From positions 70,860,981 through 70,924,980 of the forward strand of contig OX344762.1 in assembly GCA_947034895.1 (NCBI GenBank): a stretch of DNA of 64,000 nt, written 5' to 3'. Each line of letters opens with the position of its first letter. Positions within the stretch are counted from its first letter, which is position 1. This DNA is from Rhytidiadelphus loreus (lineage: Eukaryota; Streptophyta; Bryopsida; Hypnales; Hylocomiaceae). The notes beneath the pieces are model-generated. The model searched no databases. It saw nothing but the letters and a program-made list of their open reading frames with translations, and was not told the origin of the DNA. The position numbers and the translations under genes were made by a program. This document shows positions 1-11,912 of the stretch, piece by piece.

Positions 1-659
1 GAAGCTTGGGCAGTAGTAGTTTGGAGCTCGTCACTAAGTAAGTCGTTTAGTACTTCTTCTACGACGTATGTTCTTTTTTCCTTCCCCTGATTCGTTGTAA
101 ATTGTCACCAAGCGCTTTTTCCATAGCTCGGTGTCGCTGTGTTTTGGACTGGGTTCTCTACTGCCTTAGGATGTGTTGACGTATGGTGATGTAGAAGGGT
201 GGACTGTTGGATAATTTCGTAGACTCCGCGAAGTTTATCTGTGTTTTGTGAAGTATCTTGAGGTTACATCTAGAATAAGTTCTTGTCATCTCTTGAGGCG
301 TCAGAGGATTTGTGGGATGCGATATTTCTATAAATTTCCGCATCCTTGAATTGCAGTTGGTGGTTGATTGTTGTTTCCTTCCAGTGTAATAGCTCCGCCT
401 GAAATGGGGTCTTCTCCCCGAGTTACTTCGGGCACTTCATCGTAAGTCTGAATATTGTTTATTATGAAGGATACTTCTCGGCTAGCATGTGCTGCAACTG
501 CTAGATCCGTTTCTAGGAATGGGGCAAGGGAAATTAAAATTTAGGCAGTTCAACTACGGCTGAAGAAAATGTCCTTAACGTTCGAAGATCATTTGCATTA
601 TTCTGGGTGTTCTGGTTCCATCCAAACCTTAAAATAGTAGGTCTCTTGCATCTGAGCAG

Positions 660-1552
660 TGCGTAACTTTTGATGGACATGTTTTTGTGAGTAGGTTCTG
701 GCCAAACAACAAAAGTCGGATGTATATATTGGAGAATACTGGTGAGCATCCCGGAATTGCAAGTTGTGGAAATTGGTGTCTTGTTCATATCTTAATCTCA
801 ATCACCATCTCAAGTAGTGACTGTTCACTCAAGTCCAACCTATTTACATCCAGTGGCTGATTTCGATCAAACTATCTTCTTGTTTCGCAGCGGCGTTTGT
901 GATGTCACACGGGCTTGTGGAAGGAGATCTACTCGTACCTTACAGAATTCTGCAAGGGGGTTATGTAAGTATCACTTTTTGGATATGGTTGTGATGGTGT
1001 GCTGGATAGTTGAGCATCTTCGAGATCTTTCTTCGGAACAAGTGATGATTGACTTTATTGCTGATCTCATCTTGATCGACAACTGTCTGAGTTAACTTGT
1101 GTGAAATTGAATATTGGAATTACTCAGGAAGGGTGGCTTCAGATTGAACTCGCTCTGTTCATGGTAGATTTGATTCTGAAACCTTAGCAGCGTATTTGCA
1201 GGTTTTGCGAGGAGTGAAGAGGAGAAATGGAAGACTAGACATGGAACCGGTACAGGTGGAATTGGCACACAGCTCGGCTAAAGGTTCCCGAGAGGGACAA
1301 CCTTCTCTACACGAAAATGACACACTCGTCCAACGGCTGTATGGAGGAAGTTCTTCAGACAAATCCGTGAAGGAGGAGCCTGTGAATCTGGACGACGATC
1401 TTTTTTTGAACGAAGTGATCCTGAGCATGGGTCCTTCGTTTGAGTCTCACAGCAGTTGCATTCAAACGTTGGAACGGTTTCCAAGTTTGACCTTGAACTT
1501 CCCCTTTGAGGAGATTGTGGCGGTGACAAGGACAGAGCCCGATGGTCGATAA
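660..1552 (+). CDS. B3-domain transcription factor, ABI3/VP1-like (3' part)
   Basis: I model three exons, 660-741, 891-964 and 1202-1552. The phases fit: the first ends with one base of a codon, the second supplies two, and the third starts in phase 0. The joined product contains WPNNKSRMYILENT, then a GLVEGD turn and a GGYVLRGVK strand. This is the C-terminal half of a plant B3 DNA-binding domain. The LENT and RGVK forms resemble ABI3/VP1 (LAFL class) more than VAL/HSI2, which has LEGVTPC at that point. The tail is polar and acidic (VKEEPVNLDDDLFL). B3 factors of this class bind RY elements in the nucleus and control desiccation and maturation programmes in ABI3-type members. The N-terminal half of the B3 domain should lie upstream of 660, but I could not place it convincingly in bases 1-659. 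The gene may be partial here or diverged. Confidence 0.72.
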
Positions 1553-2060
1553 CTATGAACCCTCTTGATGCAAATCATCCTTTTGTGGTGGTGCCCGAGA
1601 TAGCTTGCGAATGAGCCAGCATTCCAACATCCAAGGGTTTCCATGAGGAAAGAAGGAAGGAACCACTCTGGCTCAACAAAAAATAATCACTTCTTGACGA
1701 CACAATGTGTAGGAAGTTAAAGCTGTAATCATTTCCCAGGTGCGTTTGGTTGCTGGAGTTCTGGAGGTGGGCAGAATTGGATGATGCCGGAGACCCTGAC
1801 TTTCTTCATTGCAGGTTTCCAAACGGAATTCGACTCTGGAATCCTTTTGGTACCGTAATCTTCAAGATGCGTGGCACCTTTGTAGTTTGAGCTTTATCAG
1901 AAACCCTCTCCACGGTCTGCGGCACATGGGATCTTTCATTTCAGGAGGTTGCTCGGTTGCCTCTTATATCGTGTTTTTCTGCTGCCGTATCATTTAGCTC
2001 TGAGCAGATATGTATTCAAGTGTGCTTGTTTGTTTGAGCAATAAAATTTTGAGTGTAGGT
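1553..2060 (+). other. 3' UTR of the B3 gene, with a short intron and poly(A) signal
   Basis: After the TAA at 1550-1552 there is a well-formed 75-nt intron at 1740-1814, with donor CAG|GTGCGT and acceptor TTCATTGCAG. An AATAAA poly(A) signal lies at 2040-2045. An intron about 190 nt after the stop would be expected to make the transcript sensitive to nonsense-mediated decay. Alternatively, the true reading frame continues by a splice form I did not see. Confidence 0.5.
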
Positions 2061-3149
2061 GCTCCACAGTCTTGGAGTAGAATATTTAGACGCTGTTTGG
2101 AGTGTTAACGAGTGAAACCTTGCAATGTAGCATTTTTTCTGTTTGGCCATGCAGCACAGGATGTTGGGATATCACCGAGGGATTCTGTAAAATGATTAGA
2201 ACTTCAGACTTTGCTTTTTTGTTATAAATTGGAAAATAGGGATCATTGTGCAGAATTTGGACGTGGAGTGAAGGTAGGACAGGCAGAAATGGCCCATTTA
2301 AGAGCTTATTGGTGTAGGATCTCTCCTCTGTGTGGCGATTGAACTATTTTCTAACAAATTTTGAGGGTTTGAAGTGAGGGAGACACATTCATCACAATTT
2401 GATGTTGTAATTTTTAGACTTAAAACAAAATTATATATGATTTTTTGAAGTTGAGAGAAGTAGTTTGCTATTGAAGGCAATAGGTATTTCCACTAAATGT
2501 CAAATAGTTGTCCATCAATGGTGCAAATGGAGTTGAAAATTGATGGCATCCAAACCTTAAACTTAGACCATATGGTGTATGTAATTGCCTATGTTGGCAT
2601 AATGTGTCCCTACACTAAACACTTAGAACTCCACATTATAATTTATATTGAAATTTTGTTTGCTTCTAAGTCAATTTTAGTCTCCAATTGCTTAGAAAGG
2701 TGTACAACATTAATTTTCATTTGATAACTAATTTATTACTACACTATTTTTCATTCCTATAGTAACAATTCATGGTTTAATAGCATGGGTAGTTCTTGAA
2801 GCAAATGCAAAATATAGACAATCTTCCTTAGTATTTAAGACATTATTTATAAGTTGCTAAATTTTGATTTGTATAATAAATAGTTTTCACTTTTAGTTTA
2901 AAAAAAATTCATTTTTCTACAAAAGATTGTTGCACTTTTTACCTACAAATAAGATGTGTGAGCCCCTGGCTAGAGAATCACCTACAAAATCATATATACT
3001 AATTACCAACATCAACTTGTGAAAGGAAGAATTGTATCACAAGAGTACATGTATTAATACTATCGTGTATGTTAAGAAATATCTTCTATTAATATGCTTC
3101 TAATTTAGATTTAATTTTCCTACTTCTTAAGTTAAATTTTCTTTTCCCA
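2061..3149. other. AT-rich intergenic DNA
   Basis: I see no supported gene, hairpin family or terminal repeat here. The open frames are short and low in complexity. Confidence 0.5.
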
Positions 3150-3705
3150 TCATGAGCACTTTGACATTTATGGCAATTATGGTGGTTACTACTCATACGG
3201 AATCACCAAGACTTCAGCCTCTTCTATTCCTACAATTGACAGCGAATGGGAGCAATTATTTGATATGGGCAAAAATTGTGAAAGTACACATATTTGTGGA
3301 GTAGTTATCTTAGGACGTTACATATGAGAAGCCTCCTAAGCAACCTCCAACTATAAGTACGTCGGTTTTTACCACCACATCCTATAAAACATTGCTTTGT
3401 TACGTCCTTTGCTTTTGCTTTCTGCTCTTACGCAATGCTGAAGCATGTCTTGTTGGAACAATGGTTCCTGAGTCTCATGCTACCTGTTTTTTTTATGCTA
3501 AATTTAAGGTACAAAAATATAGGAAAAATCGTTTTAAACGCTCAAGTAACCATAGTTGTGATAGCCAACCTATTCAAAGAAAGAATGATACTTCAACTAA
3601 CAACAATGCTAAGCGTTCGTCAGAGACGCATTCTTGTCACAAATGTGGCAAAGTAGGCCATCTTGCAAGTATTTGCAATGTTGAGGGATATACATTTTTC
3701 TGATG
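3150..3705 (+). mobile_element. Ty1/copia-type gag relic
   Basis: Two pieces of a copia-type Gag remain. At 3238-3303 the translation gives ANGSNYLIWAKIVKVHIFVE followed by a stop, which is the G-N-Y-x-x-W pattern of the Gag N-terminus. At 3635-3676 lies a CCHC zinc knuckle, CHKCGKVGHLASIC (C-x2-C-x4-H-x4-C), preceded by a basic stretch. The segments are in different frames and separated by stops, and no protease, integrase, reverse transcriptase or LTR is visible nearby. This is a decayed fragment rather than a working element. Confidence 0.6.
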
Positions 3706-4400
3706 AAAACAATCTTTCATCTTGGCAAACTAGAAATTTAATAACTATGGTAGATTGAATGTGTTTCGTTTCCAAGAGGGATCAACTAAGGTGATGTTGC
3801 CTGAAGGCACCACCATTACATACATGTGTGTTATGTTTTCTCCTTTTGTGCCTTGGAGCCTAATCAGCTATTGAGATGTACGTACCAATGGTTTTCATCT
3901 TTCAATCAAAACTCGGAGGGGTCATTTAGAGTGTCCATTAGAAACCACGTGTAAACAAAACTTTGGACCCCTATATACTTTTTGAATTATAAATAAAACA
4001 AAATTAAAAAATATGAATAGATTTTCCTACTTTGAAAGTTTATGTTTTGAATTATTGATATTTTTATTTGTTAATAATAATTAGTTACAAATTTTTGAAG
4101 TAAAAAGATACACTGTAGAACTGAAAAATAACTTTCACACCCCTATATTATATAAGAAAAAATTGTTTAAAAAATGAACAAAAAATTCTTAAAAATAACT
4201 CATTATTGAAAGTAACCCATATTTAACTAATTATGGACAAATCCATAGTCCAGAATTCAATCAGTTGTTCGCCGATAAAGTGGAATTCAATGATTTTTGT
4301 GCAACAATCATCATACAGAACAACCCGCAGTGTATACAAAACGTAAAATAACATGATATATTGAGAATGACAGATTACATAGCTGATGACCACAAGGCGT
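3706..4400. other. AT-rich intergenic DNA
   Basis: Very AT-rich with homopolymer-like runs. I see no gene or clear repeat before the first palindrome-like motif near 4410. Confidence 0.45.
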
Positions 4401-4774
4401 GGCACAGTGTTGGATGCCAGCCGATAGTCCACATGAACTAGCTAAGATGAATGATTTGACTATCAGAGTAGGGTAAGACAACCTCCATGCTACTAAAAGC
4501 ACAAGCCACATTACATTTGCCTCACACTAACTAGATCAGCTACAGAGGAATCTACGAGGAATATCAGCTGGCAGCCGATATCTCAGAACGTGATGTCGAC
4601 CCCGAAAGTAGGATGTGAAAGTAAGGAATGCGTTGATGACAATCCATTTGATTTTGGAGGTACAGTTGATGAAGGCAATAAAGTTGATGACGGCGATGAA
4701 GGTATATACTGTGCACCTCAGCGGACGATAGCAGTGTATCGGTTGGCAGCCCATATATCCTAAAGAAGTCTCTA

Positions 4775-5422
4775 CCCGAATATCCCATCCCAATTTGGAT
4801 GCCCGTATTTCATGGCGTGTGCTACTTCATAGTGTAATTGTCCCGGTCTTTTGGTGACTTTGACATATTCCGAAACTGAATCATGCTCGTACATGGGATA
4901 TATGAATGGAATGATGTCCGTTGAAATATTTGGAATGACTCTACTAGCATTTGGGAAGTTGAGATTCCCCTGAAATGGCAAAGGAATATAGCACGCTGTA
5001 TCCGGTGTTCTCCGTAGTGAAATCGGGCAGACGTTAACTATGAGCACTTGGTCAAATGAACAAATTTCCTTGGACGGTCCCTTTGCAAGCAGTGTTGATA
5101 TCATTTTGTAGCACCAAGGAAAATTCTGCCTATCTACACAGTATTCTCTCCCATATATAAATGATAGCTTTTGAATGACATCTTTCGGAAGCAAGTGAGC
5201 AAGCAGCGTCCGTAGTTCATGCATTGGCATTTTCGACCAAATCCCGACGTGAAACTTTTCAAACAACGTAGAAAATAATCCGACGAGCCCTGGACGTCTA
5301 ACGATGTTTCGGTGAGGGTCCCACTTATCCACCTCGATATTCGGGTCGACAAAACAAAGCAATCCCGTGACGTAGAGCACCACACACTTTTTGAATGTAT
5401 GGGGTTGCCCATTGGTGGACTC
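4775..5422 (-). pseudogene. FCP1/NIF-like phosphatase-domain gene B (element 1), probable non-catalytic
   Basis: An exon runs from an acceptor at 5424-5423 (TTCTGTTCAG) to a stop or donor near 4772 (TTCGG|GTAGAG). The product keeps the FCP1/NIF (HAD superfamily) layout: a hydrophobic first strand (CVVLYVTGLLCFVD), then RPGLVGLFSTLFEKF, then HVGIWSKMPMHEL, then a later strand LIVNVCP. In this family the first strand normally carries the DxDxT/V nucleophile motif, and the WS motif follows about 60 residues later. Here the first strand has no DxD, so phosphatase activity is not expected. Downstream of the putative donor the sequence carries an intronic palindrome at 4737-4757, and another lies in the upstream intron (5495-5515). 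Further exons on either side probably exist but I could not assign them. Confidence 0.55.
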
Positions 5423-6179
5423 CTGAACAGAACAGAAATGTGATGACTCAAGATTATGTGGTAATTACAAGGGAGCTGAGAACCGGCATGCAAGGTATCG
5501 GCTGGCGGCCGATACGTAGGGTTTTTGATAAATGATAAAGCAGTAAGCAATGATTCCCTTCGAAATCTAGGCATGAGAAGTGAGTATGAGTGTGCGAGTT
5601 TGTAAAAGAAAAGATGGCCATGCCCAGCCATATATGGCAGAGCGCGCTTTTGCTCTGGAAGCAATCAAACGCTTCCTTAAAGAGTGAAAGGGTAAAACAG
5701 ATTCCTGTAAACAAGTGTTGTAGAAGACCAGATGCAATCGATGAGTCTCCACTAAACAAGCCTTGCTACAGTTAATGCCACAGTCCCGTCAGAGTCCCAA
5801 GCTAGAAGCATTTGCGGACCGTTTGGGAGACTGAGTCATTACATGCAGCCTAGTCAGTTTAGTGGAGATTCAGCGACTACATCCAAGAATTCCATAACTG
5901 TTGATTACAGTGATCGTGCTAGAACATTCAAACTCTCGAAGGAAACATTTGAATGCTTTGAGAGCGAAACGACTATCCGTCTTATATAGCTGGACAAGCG
6001 TCGGTAAATGCCTTTATTACACGTAATTGTTTAGCAAAAAAATCCATACATAAGTTTTTAAACATATGGTACAAGTCCTACGCTATATGTACAAGACATT
6101 TATACAATTTCTAATAATAGTGTCAGCTGACAGCCGATATAGTAAGCGCCCTCCAGCGACAAGTTGACTAGCATCCGCA
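5423..6179. other. Intron or intergenic part of element 1
   Basis: No convincing coding frame on either strand. It contains the palindromes at 5495-5515 (TATCGGCTGGCGGCCGATA, both arms perfect) and 6120-6141. The first lies in the intron upstream of gene B. The second lies 3' of gene A. Confidence 0.45.
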
Positions 6180-7018
6180 TCATTTCGTTCCCATGGCCAG
6201 TAGCTCTTCCTCTGAGTAGGGCACCTCAAATCCCTTCTTACAGTCTGCCATGACTTCAATGCACAGATTATATTGAGTCGACCCCGGCATGCATCGCGGA
6301 AGACCGACTTCCGAATTCCGCTCACAGTACTCGGGAACCGAGAGCCCAGAAGACAGCAACCCCTCCAGAAACGGGATCATCGTTTGCTAGAGGAAGGGGA
6401 GTCTGGGAGCCTTCAATTTCGCCTCCGAGTACATTGTACAAGGAGGTGGATGAACTGCACTATATGGCAAATTTAGAATGTTCCTATAAGGAATATGATC
6501 GATGATCAATGAATTATGAATGGAGGCATCACTGTTGAACAGTGTCGGGGAGGCCAAGAGACGTGCAAGACGCTTCAAGAAAATTGGTCTACCAGGATTC
6601 GCCGGATTTCGGTAGGTGCTAAGGTTACATGACTCTTGCCCGAAGGCAAGAAAGCTATCTCCAATCTCCGTCACCTTCCATTTAATATTGTCTAGACGAT
6701 GCTTGAGAGTGTCCAACACCAAATCTGACCAATAGACAATCGTGATGTCCTGACTCATACAAAATCTCAGAAATTGTTGAAGTCTCGGACGATCTCTGAC
6801 CTGAGACCTTTGATGCGAACCCTTTCCCTTCAAAATGAGTGGCTCGAAGAACATTATGGTTCCCTGGACCTCAATGAAAAGAAACAATTTCGAAGACGCT
6901 ACCTGTGGAGCATCAGGACTTGAATCGTGTGCTCTGATGTCCGTAGCCGGTTTGTCACACTTGTCTCCTCCTTGAGACACGGTCTTCTCTGAGGACTCAG
7001 ATGGTAGAGCATGAGAAT
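6180..7018 (-). pseudogene. FCP1/NIF-like phosphatase-domain gene A (element 1), with in-frame TAG
   Basis: The exon follows an acceptor at 7020-7019 (CTCATTGCAG) and reads to a TGA at 6180. The family layout is clear: first strand LFLFIEVQGTIMFF, then RPRLQQFLRFC, then ITIVYWSDLVLDTL, then a late strand SLIIDHIPYRNILN and a proline-rich turn. It matches FCP1/NIF and TIM50-like proteins. The DxD nucleophile is replaced by ExQ, so it is probably not a working phosphatase. An in-frame TAG at 6387-6389 separates the last part (IPFLEGLLSSG...), which continues in the same frame and matches the usual C-terminal helix. CAG to TAG explains it. Palindrome 7091-7113 lies in the intron just upstream. 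Genes A and B look like a diverged tandem pair. Confidence 0.6.
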
Positions 7019-7247
7019 CTGCAATGAGAGATGACATACATAATGACTTAGATGCAATACAATGAGTGGATTCGAACAAGAAAATTCTATTGTATCGGCT
7101 AGCAGCCGACACACTACATAAATAGTCTATTCTGCATAGCTGAAGGCACACAGTGACAAGTCCCAAAGAACAAGTCGGAGCCAGGTAGCACTAAGTTAAA
7201 TGACCTACTCTAGTTACTCCTCAAATATTTGGACACATATCTCTGAC

Positions 7248-10200
7248 CTACGACGAACCTCTAGACCGCGTTTGCATGGATGCTCCCTGATGAACGGGAG
7301 ATAGCGGTCCGTTGGGGAAGTCATGCTCTGGCATGTTCTCCAAAGGCACAACACTGTCTACCTCCACCTCCGTGCGTTTCCGTTTCCCCTTGGACCGGCC
7401 AGTGTGACGAGAGTCCAAAGAAGGCGAAGTCCCGTCCGATCTGTTTCCTTTGCTCCTACCCCGTCGCGACCTGCCAGCGGACGCAGCTGGATGTGTCGGC
7501 TGGCCGCCGACATGAACGGTAGACTCTTGCGGGTTCTCGACGACTCCTGCTGGTTTCGACCCCTGGCGTTCTGATTGAGCTTTTAGGATCTCCTCAGATG
7601 GCGGGGGATTATGTAAATCAACGACCATGGCGTCCAAAGTTCCATCATCGCCAACTCCACCTTCTTCAGTTTCTCCAACATCGCACGGTACAGTGTCACG
7701 AACTACTTGGCGACTATGAGCGGGATCAATGGGCGACATGATATTGTTGTTTGTTGGTGCCGACTCCCGTTGAGCTGTACGAGTGGGCGATGAAGGTTCG
7801 GTTGGTGTAAGATCACGACTTCGGTTACCTCGCGGCTTGCGAAGTAGTGTTTGCACGATGGAGTCTTCACTGGACGAGTCGCCGCGCAGGACAATCGGTT
7901 GTGATGTGGTTGGTTGATTAATCCGACGGTGGACCCTCGACGGTGGATCATCAGAGCCGATAATAATCTGTGGTGGATGCACGGATTCTGATTCCGTGGG
8001 GGGACATGGAGTGAAGGAGGGAGTCGACTGAGCCCCCAGCCCCAATCCTCCAACAGTGCGAACCTCCAGTAATGCAGGGTCCCGCGGAGGAGCAAAGACA
8101 TGAGCAGCAGAAACAAGGTTCATTCCCTTGACGCGCTCATTAGCTTTCGCTACGCCATCTTCCTCAAGAACAAACTCCAGAATGGGGCAACCATTCCTCT
8201 GAAAACATAGAGCATTGCAGTCAGATAGGATTTGTATCGGCTGCCAGCCGACACAAATGGATGTATACGAAGAAAACATTAAACTCTCAGTGTACTACAG
8301 CGCATGACTTACCAGAGCGATCTCGGTAACGTTTCCACCTCCCCAAATATTGATGACGGTGGCGTCCTTGGATTTGAGAGTCGGCTTCATGAATTGCTCC
8401 AGGAGCCCATGGCCAACGCCGCAGAATCCTCCGTTCCAGTCGACCTCGCCATCGACATCTTGGTTGTACCACTCAAGGGGCTTCTGGATTCCAGTGAACT
8501 TTTTGAATACCCCTTGCATACTGCCTCTGTCCTCCGGCTTGGGGTAGGTCAGAGATAGTGTGACCATTGGCTTCGCCTCCAGCTCGGCCTTGAGAAATCC
8601 CCCGCGAGGAGATGGTTGGTAGTACACCGTCTGGAAATACCAGGACGACACAGATGAATAGGAGGCGGCCGCCATGGAATCCCTGAATCGAGAGTTGCCT
8701 ATGAAGAGCATTGGCAGAGGAATGTAGGAGTCGGAATCATCGTTCAGTTCCGAGGGAGCCTCTGCCACAATTGCTAATTCCAGGAAATTTTCTTTATTCA
8801 CATGCAAAGGTTCCCCACTCTCGTTGTACCCAAATAACACGAAGAACTTCCGATCCCCAGGTTGGAGGCCCAAAGACTCAGAGCCGCCCCGAATTGCATC
8901 CATCACGTTGGATATAGTCTCTCCAAGGCGGCACTCGTACTTGAGGTCTGACACACTCCCCCGGATTGAATCCACAACAACAGTGGCGTAGCTCTTCAAT
9001 GTTGTGTAGAATACCCCAAGCGCCTTGCCATCCGTAGACTTATCCATCGTGGGATGCATGGGGTTGGCTCGCCCGTTCAACCAGTTGCTGCCGTCTGTGA
9101 ATTTCTTGACGTCCTTCCATACATTCCGAACGACAGCGGTAGAATAGCCTTCCGCGTTTGCAATTTCTTGCCACGCCTCGTCAGAATACGGGACCCAAGT
9201 AGCATCCTTACAAGGCAGTGGGTACTTCTTCCTGAGCCACATGATCTCGTTCATAACGACCCTGTCCAGCTTCTTATCCCGGCACCAATCGAAGAGTGTC
9301 ACCTTTCCTGATGATCGGGCCTTTGCACTGTTCTTGATGCTGACGCGGAGGTTGAAGATGTCCCCCACAAGTTCACAGAGGTCGGCATCGCGGAGGCCGA
9401 GAGTAGGCGTCAGGTCCGTCTTGGTGATATGTGTCAGTGGTTTCCGATTAACGATGGAATTCGGAATAGTCCCATCGTCGCCCACAAGCTCACCGTTCTC
9501 CCAAGCGTCGAACACCTCAGTCCACAGTACCCATGTCCTCTCCTTAACAAAGATGAGTGGCAGCTTTGACGAGACCTTCTCGTCGACAAAGTGCGCCATG
9601 ACATTCAACTTTGCTGCCTGCATTATCAGTATTTAATGTGTGAGAACATGTCAAAATTGTATCGGCTGGCAGCCGATAGAAAAGATACTTCCATATGAAC
9701 ATTATGAATGTCGCCTTGTATCGGCGGGCAGCCAATACAATTGCAATTAATGAACGATTATATAATTAAATTAAATTCCTATTCATGAAGCACAGTTTAT
9801 GATGAATACCTCAAATGCGGCCGTCGGCTTGCCTCCTCCTCGATGTGGCTCCGGGCAACCCGCCTTTACCCATGCCGCCCTCCCCATCTCCGCGCAGGAT
9901 CAGAACGTCTCCTTTGCCACCTTCTCCGCGATGTTCAGATTAAGAGCATTGGATACCCGGACAAGCGTGTTTGGGTCTCTACTAAATACCGGAATGACCT
10001 CAAACTCCAAGAGATCAGCCTTTGCCGGCGAGCCATCAGGAAACTGTTCGGCTAGTTCTCGGCAGGCGGTGACGGTATGTTGGCCCCCAATGATATACCA
10101 GTTGACATTTGGTGCCTGCCACCACGGCATCGTTATACCACCGATGACAACAGTGGCACCCTCCACTGGGCATTGGTCCATGACTGCATCCAGTCCTTTG

Positions 10201-10899
10201 TCTGTAGGTAACGGAGCTCGTTTCAATGGAATGCCATGTATTTCGGGCTTCTTCCTAATAGACCCATAGCCCTTGTACATGGCTTTAACCTGAAATGACG
10301 GAAATCCAGGTAGTGAGAATCACCACTTCAGGGTGTCGGCTGGCAGCCGACACTATTGGTAGGAGGACATTAAATGGAATATGGGGTAGTGGCATAGGAA
10401 ACAAATGGAATACCTGACCAAGGCGATCCTTCGCAATCTTGCGGTACTTCAGCTCGTCTGGTGCAATGTGAAGCTTGTCCGATGGAATGACTCCAGATAG
10501 TCGCCGCTTCTGGTATGGGAATGCGTGAAGGAGTCCTGTCTCTAGCGCCTGGTAGATGGCGTTCACCTCGTTATCCTTTGTCTTCGTCGTCAGGTGATTC
10601 CCGCGTACCAGTGCTTCGTCCAGTGTGAGAATAATCACCCGATTTGGATCGTCCTTTCCCTTTGCCTTCCTCTTGGGTTTGCTAGGCGACCCGGCCTCCT
10701 GTTCAGTAGATTCATTCGCTGGATCCTGTGATCTTGTCACTTGCTTCCTCGACGCTGGCACCTTCTTCTTCCCTTTTGCCATGTCCTTAGTGATTAGGGC
10801 ATTCTGTTGATCCCTCTCTGCCTTCATACATTCCCATCCCATAACAAGGTCTTCACTATCGGAAGGGCTGCTCCCCTCAAATGTCATTCCCCTCGCCAT
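7248..10899 (-). pseudogene. ParB-like domain + N6/N4 methyltransferase-like fusion gene (element 1)
   Basis: Four exons: 10899-10414, 10289-9810, 9617-8313 and 8198-7248, all joined in phase 0 with GT-AG borders, about 1,073 codons. The first ATG I accept is at 10899; frame upstream to 10998 is open. Exon 1 has a basic lysine-rich stretch (KPKRKAKGKDD). Exon 2 carries a ParB/sulfiredoxin-fold signature, YIIGGQHTVTACREL, followed by a strand EVIPVF and an N-rich helix. The exon 3/4 border splits an S-adenosylmethionine-binding motif: TVINIWGGGNVTEIAL, then GCPILEFVLEEDGVAKANERV, which matches motif I plus the acidic residue and helix after it. I cannot find a good DPPY motif, so catalysis is doubtful. 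Exon 4 is a long disordered tail. An in-frame TGA at 9900-9902 (explained by CGA) breaks exon 2. Every intron carries a palindrome. Its substrate is unknown; base methylation is an inference from the fold. Confidence 0.6.
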
Positions 10900-11912
10900 G
10901 GATTTCTCTCCACATGCTTCCTCCGTGCACTTGTGGACAGGCAACTGCACTGCAAAATAGTCAACGACGCTAGAGTGTGAGCGGGGAGCAATGAGCAACG
11001 AGCGATTAGATTTGAGTGCTTATTACAAGCATTTTAACTAAAAATAGACATGTCATAATAATAAATAGGATTTTCAGATCCCAAAATAGTAATGTCAAAA
11101 ATAAAAAATAAAAAAAATTACAAAAAATAATTGTAAATTTTTTATTTAAAATAATTGATTTAGTAGTCAAATGTTGCATGAAGGGACAACAATGAAGGAC
11201 TATCAATTCTCACAACAAGAGAGGTACATCCACAGATGTGATGTATGAATGAACGTCATCCATGTCATCCATTCATCATCCATCCAAAAAAGACTTTATT
11301 TGCACATTGCAATACACGTCCATTGCAATTGAGTATTTTTTGGGGGGGTTCTAATCCAAAAATAAAAATTAATTTTACAATTTTTTTTAATTAGCATTGT
11401 TGACTTGAAAACTTTGTTAACTATTTTGAGATTGCTTTAGTGCTCCTCGGAACCGAATAGCACCTTCTTGATTTATTTTGAGAAATGTAACAATTAATCC
11501 CATACTGTAATTCGGTCGGGAATTCGGTTGTGGTTTAGGACTCCTCGGAACCGAGAAGGCTCTTAAGGTTCATTTGAAAAAAAATTAACAATCAATTATA
11601 CAATGTTGGCTGGTTGTAGTAAAGTGCTACTCGGAATCGAGGAGCCCCTTTAAGATTCATTTGTAGAATTGCAACATTTCATTGTACACTTTTGTTTGGC
11701 TGAATTCAACCTTTTCTTATGTATTTTTTTTATGTTTAAGATTTTACAAATGATTTGAGTAGTCCTTAGGGTGCCATGATTCCCCATGAACTATTTTCAC
11801 CTTCAACTAATTAGCCTTCAAAGCATGTGGAAACTACTACAATGGACCATTATTTATCCACCTCTAAACATAAGTGGTGTTACTGTCTACTACAAGATGG
11901 ATACTCAACATC
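10900..11912. other. 5' flank of element 1 and spacer
   Basis: From 11000 to 11200 the DNA is very AT-rich. At 11230-11290 there are GATG/CATC-rich short repeats (ATCCATCC), similar in kind to those at 31690-31730 near element 2. The rest holds three CCTCGGAACCGAGG-type hairpins. I see no gene. Confidence 0.4.
11436..11660. repeat. CCTCGGAACCGAGG-type hairpins
   Basis: Three partial or complete copies: CTCCTCGGAACCGAATAGC near 11442, CTCCTCGGAACCGAGAAGGC near 11541, and CTACTCGGAATCGAGGAGC near 11627. Each can fold into a short stem with an AAC/AAT loop. The same family is abundant at 21-25 kb and 30.8-31.5 kb. Confidence 0.6.

Larger units (their letters stand above)
4561..10353. repeat. 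Dispersed 19-23 bp palindrome family, element 1 copies
   Basis: Copies lie at 4561-4581, 4737-4757, 5495-5515, 6120-6141, 7091-7113, 7493-7514, 8231-8257, 9659-9680, 9717-9740 and 10333-10353. The consensus is TATCGGCTGCCAGCCGATA or its TGTCGG...CCGACA form, often with one or two more pairing bases on each side. Three sit in the three introns of the ParB/methyltransferase gene, whose second intron has an extra copy. Others lie in introns next to the FCP1-like genes. The copy at 7493 is inside exon 4 and is read through as GGQPT. Confidence 0.85.

Noticed and set aside
598..801. Minus-strand frames at 0.5-0.8 kb
   Set aside because: They are antisense to the B3-domain exon, whose plus-strand translation gives the WPNNKSRMY motif with correct splice phases.
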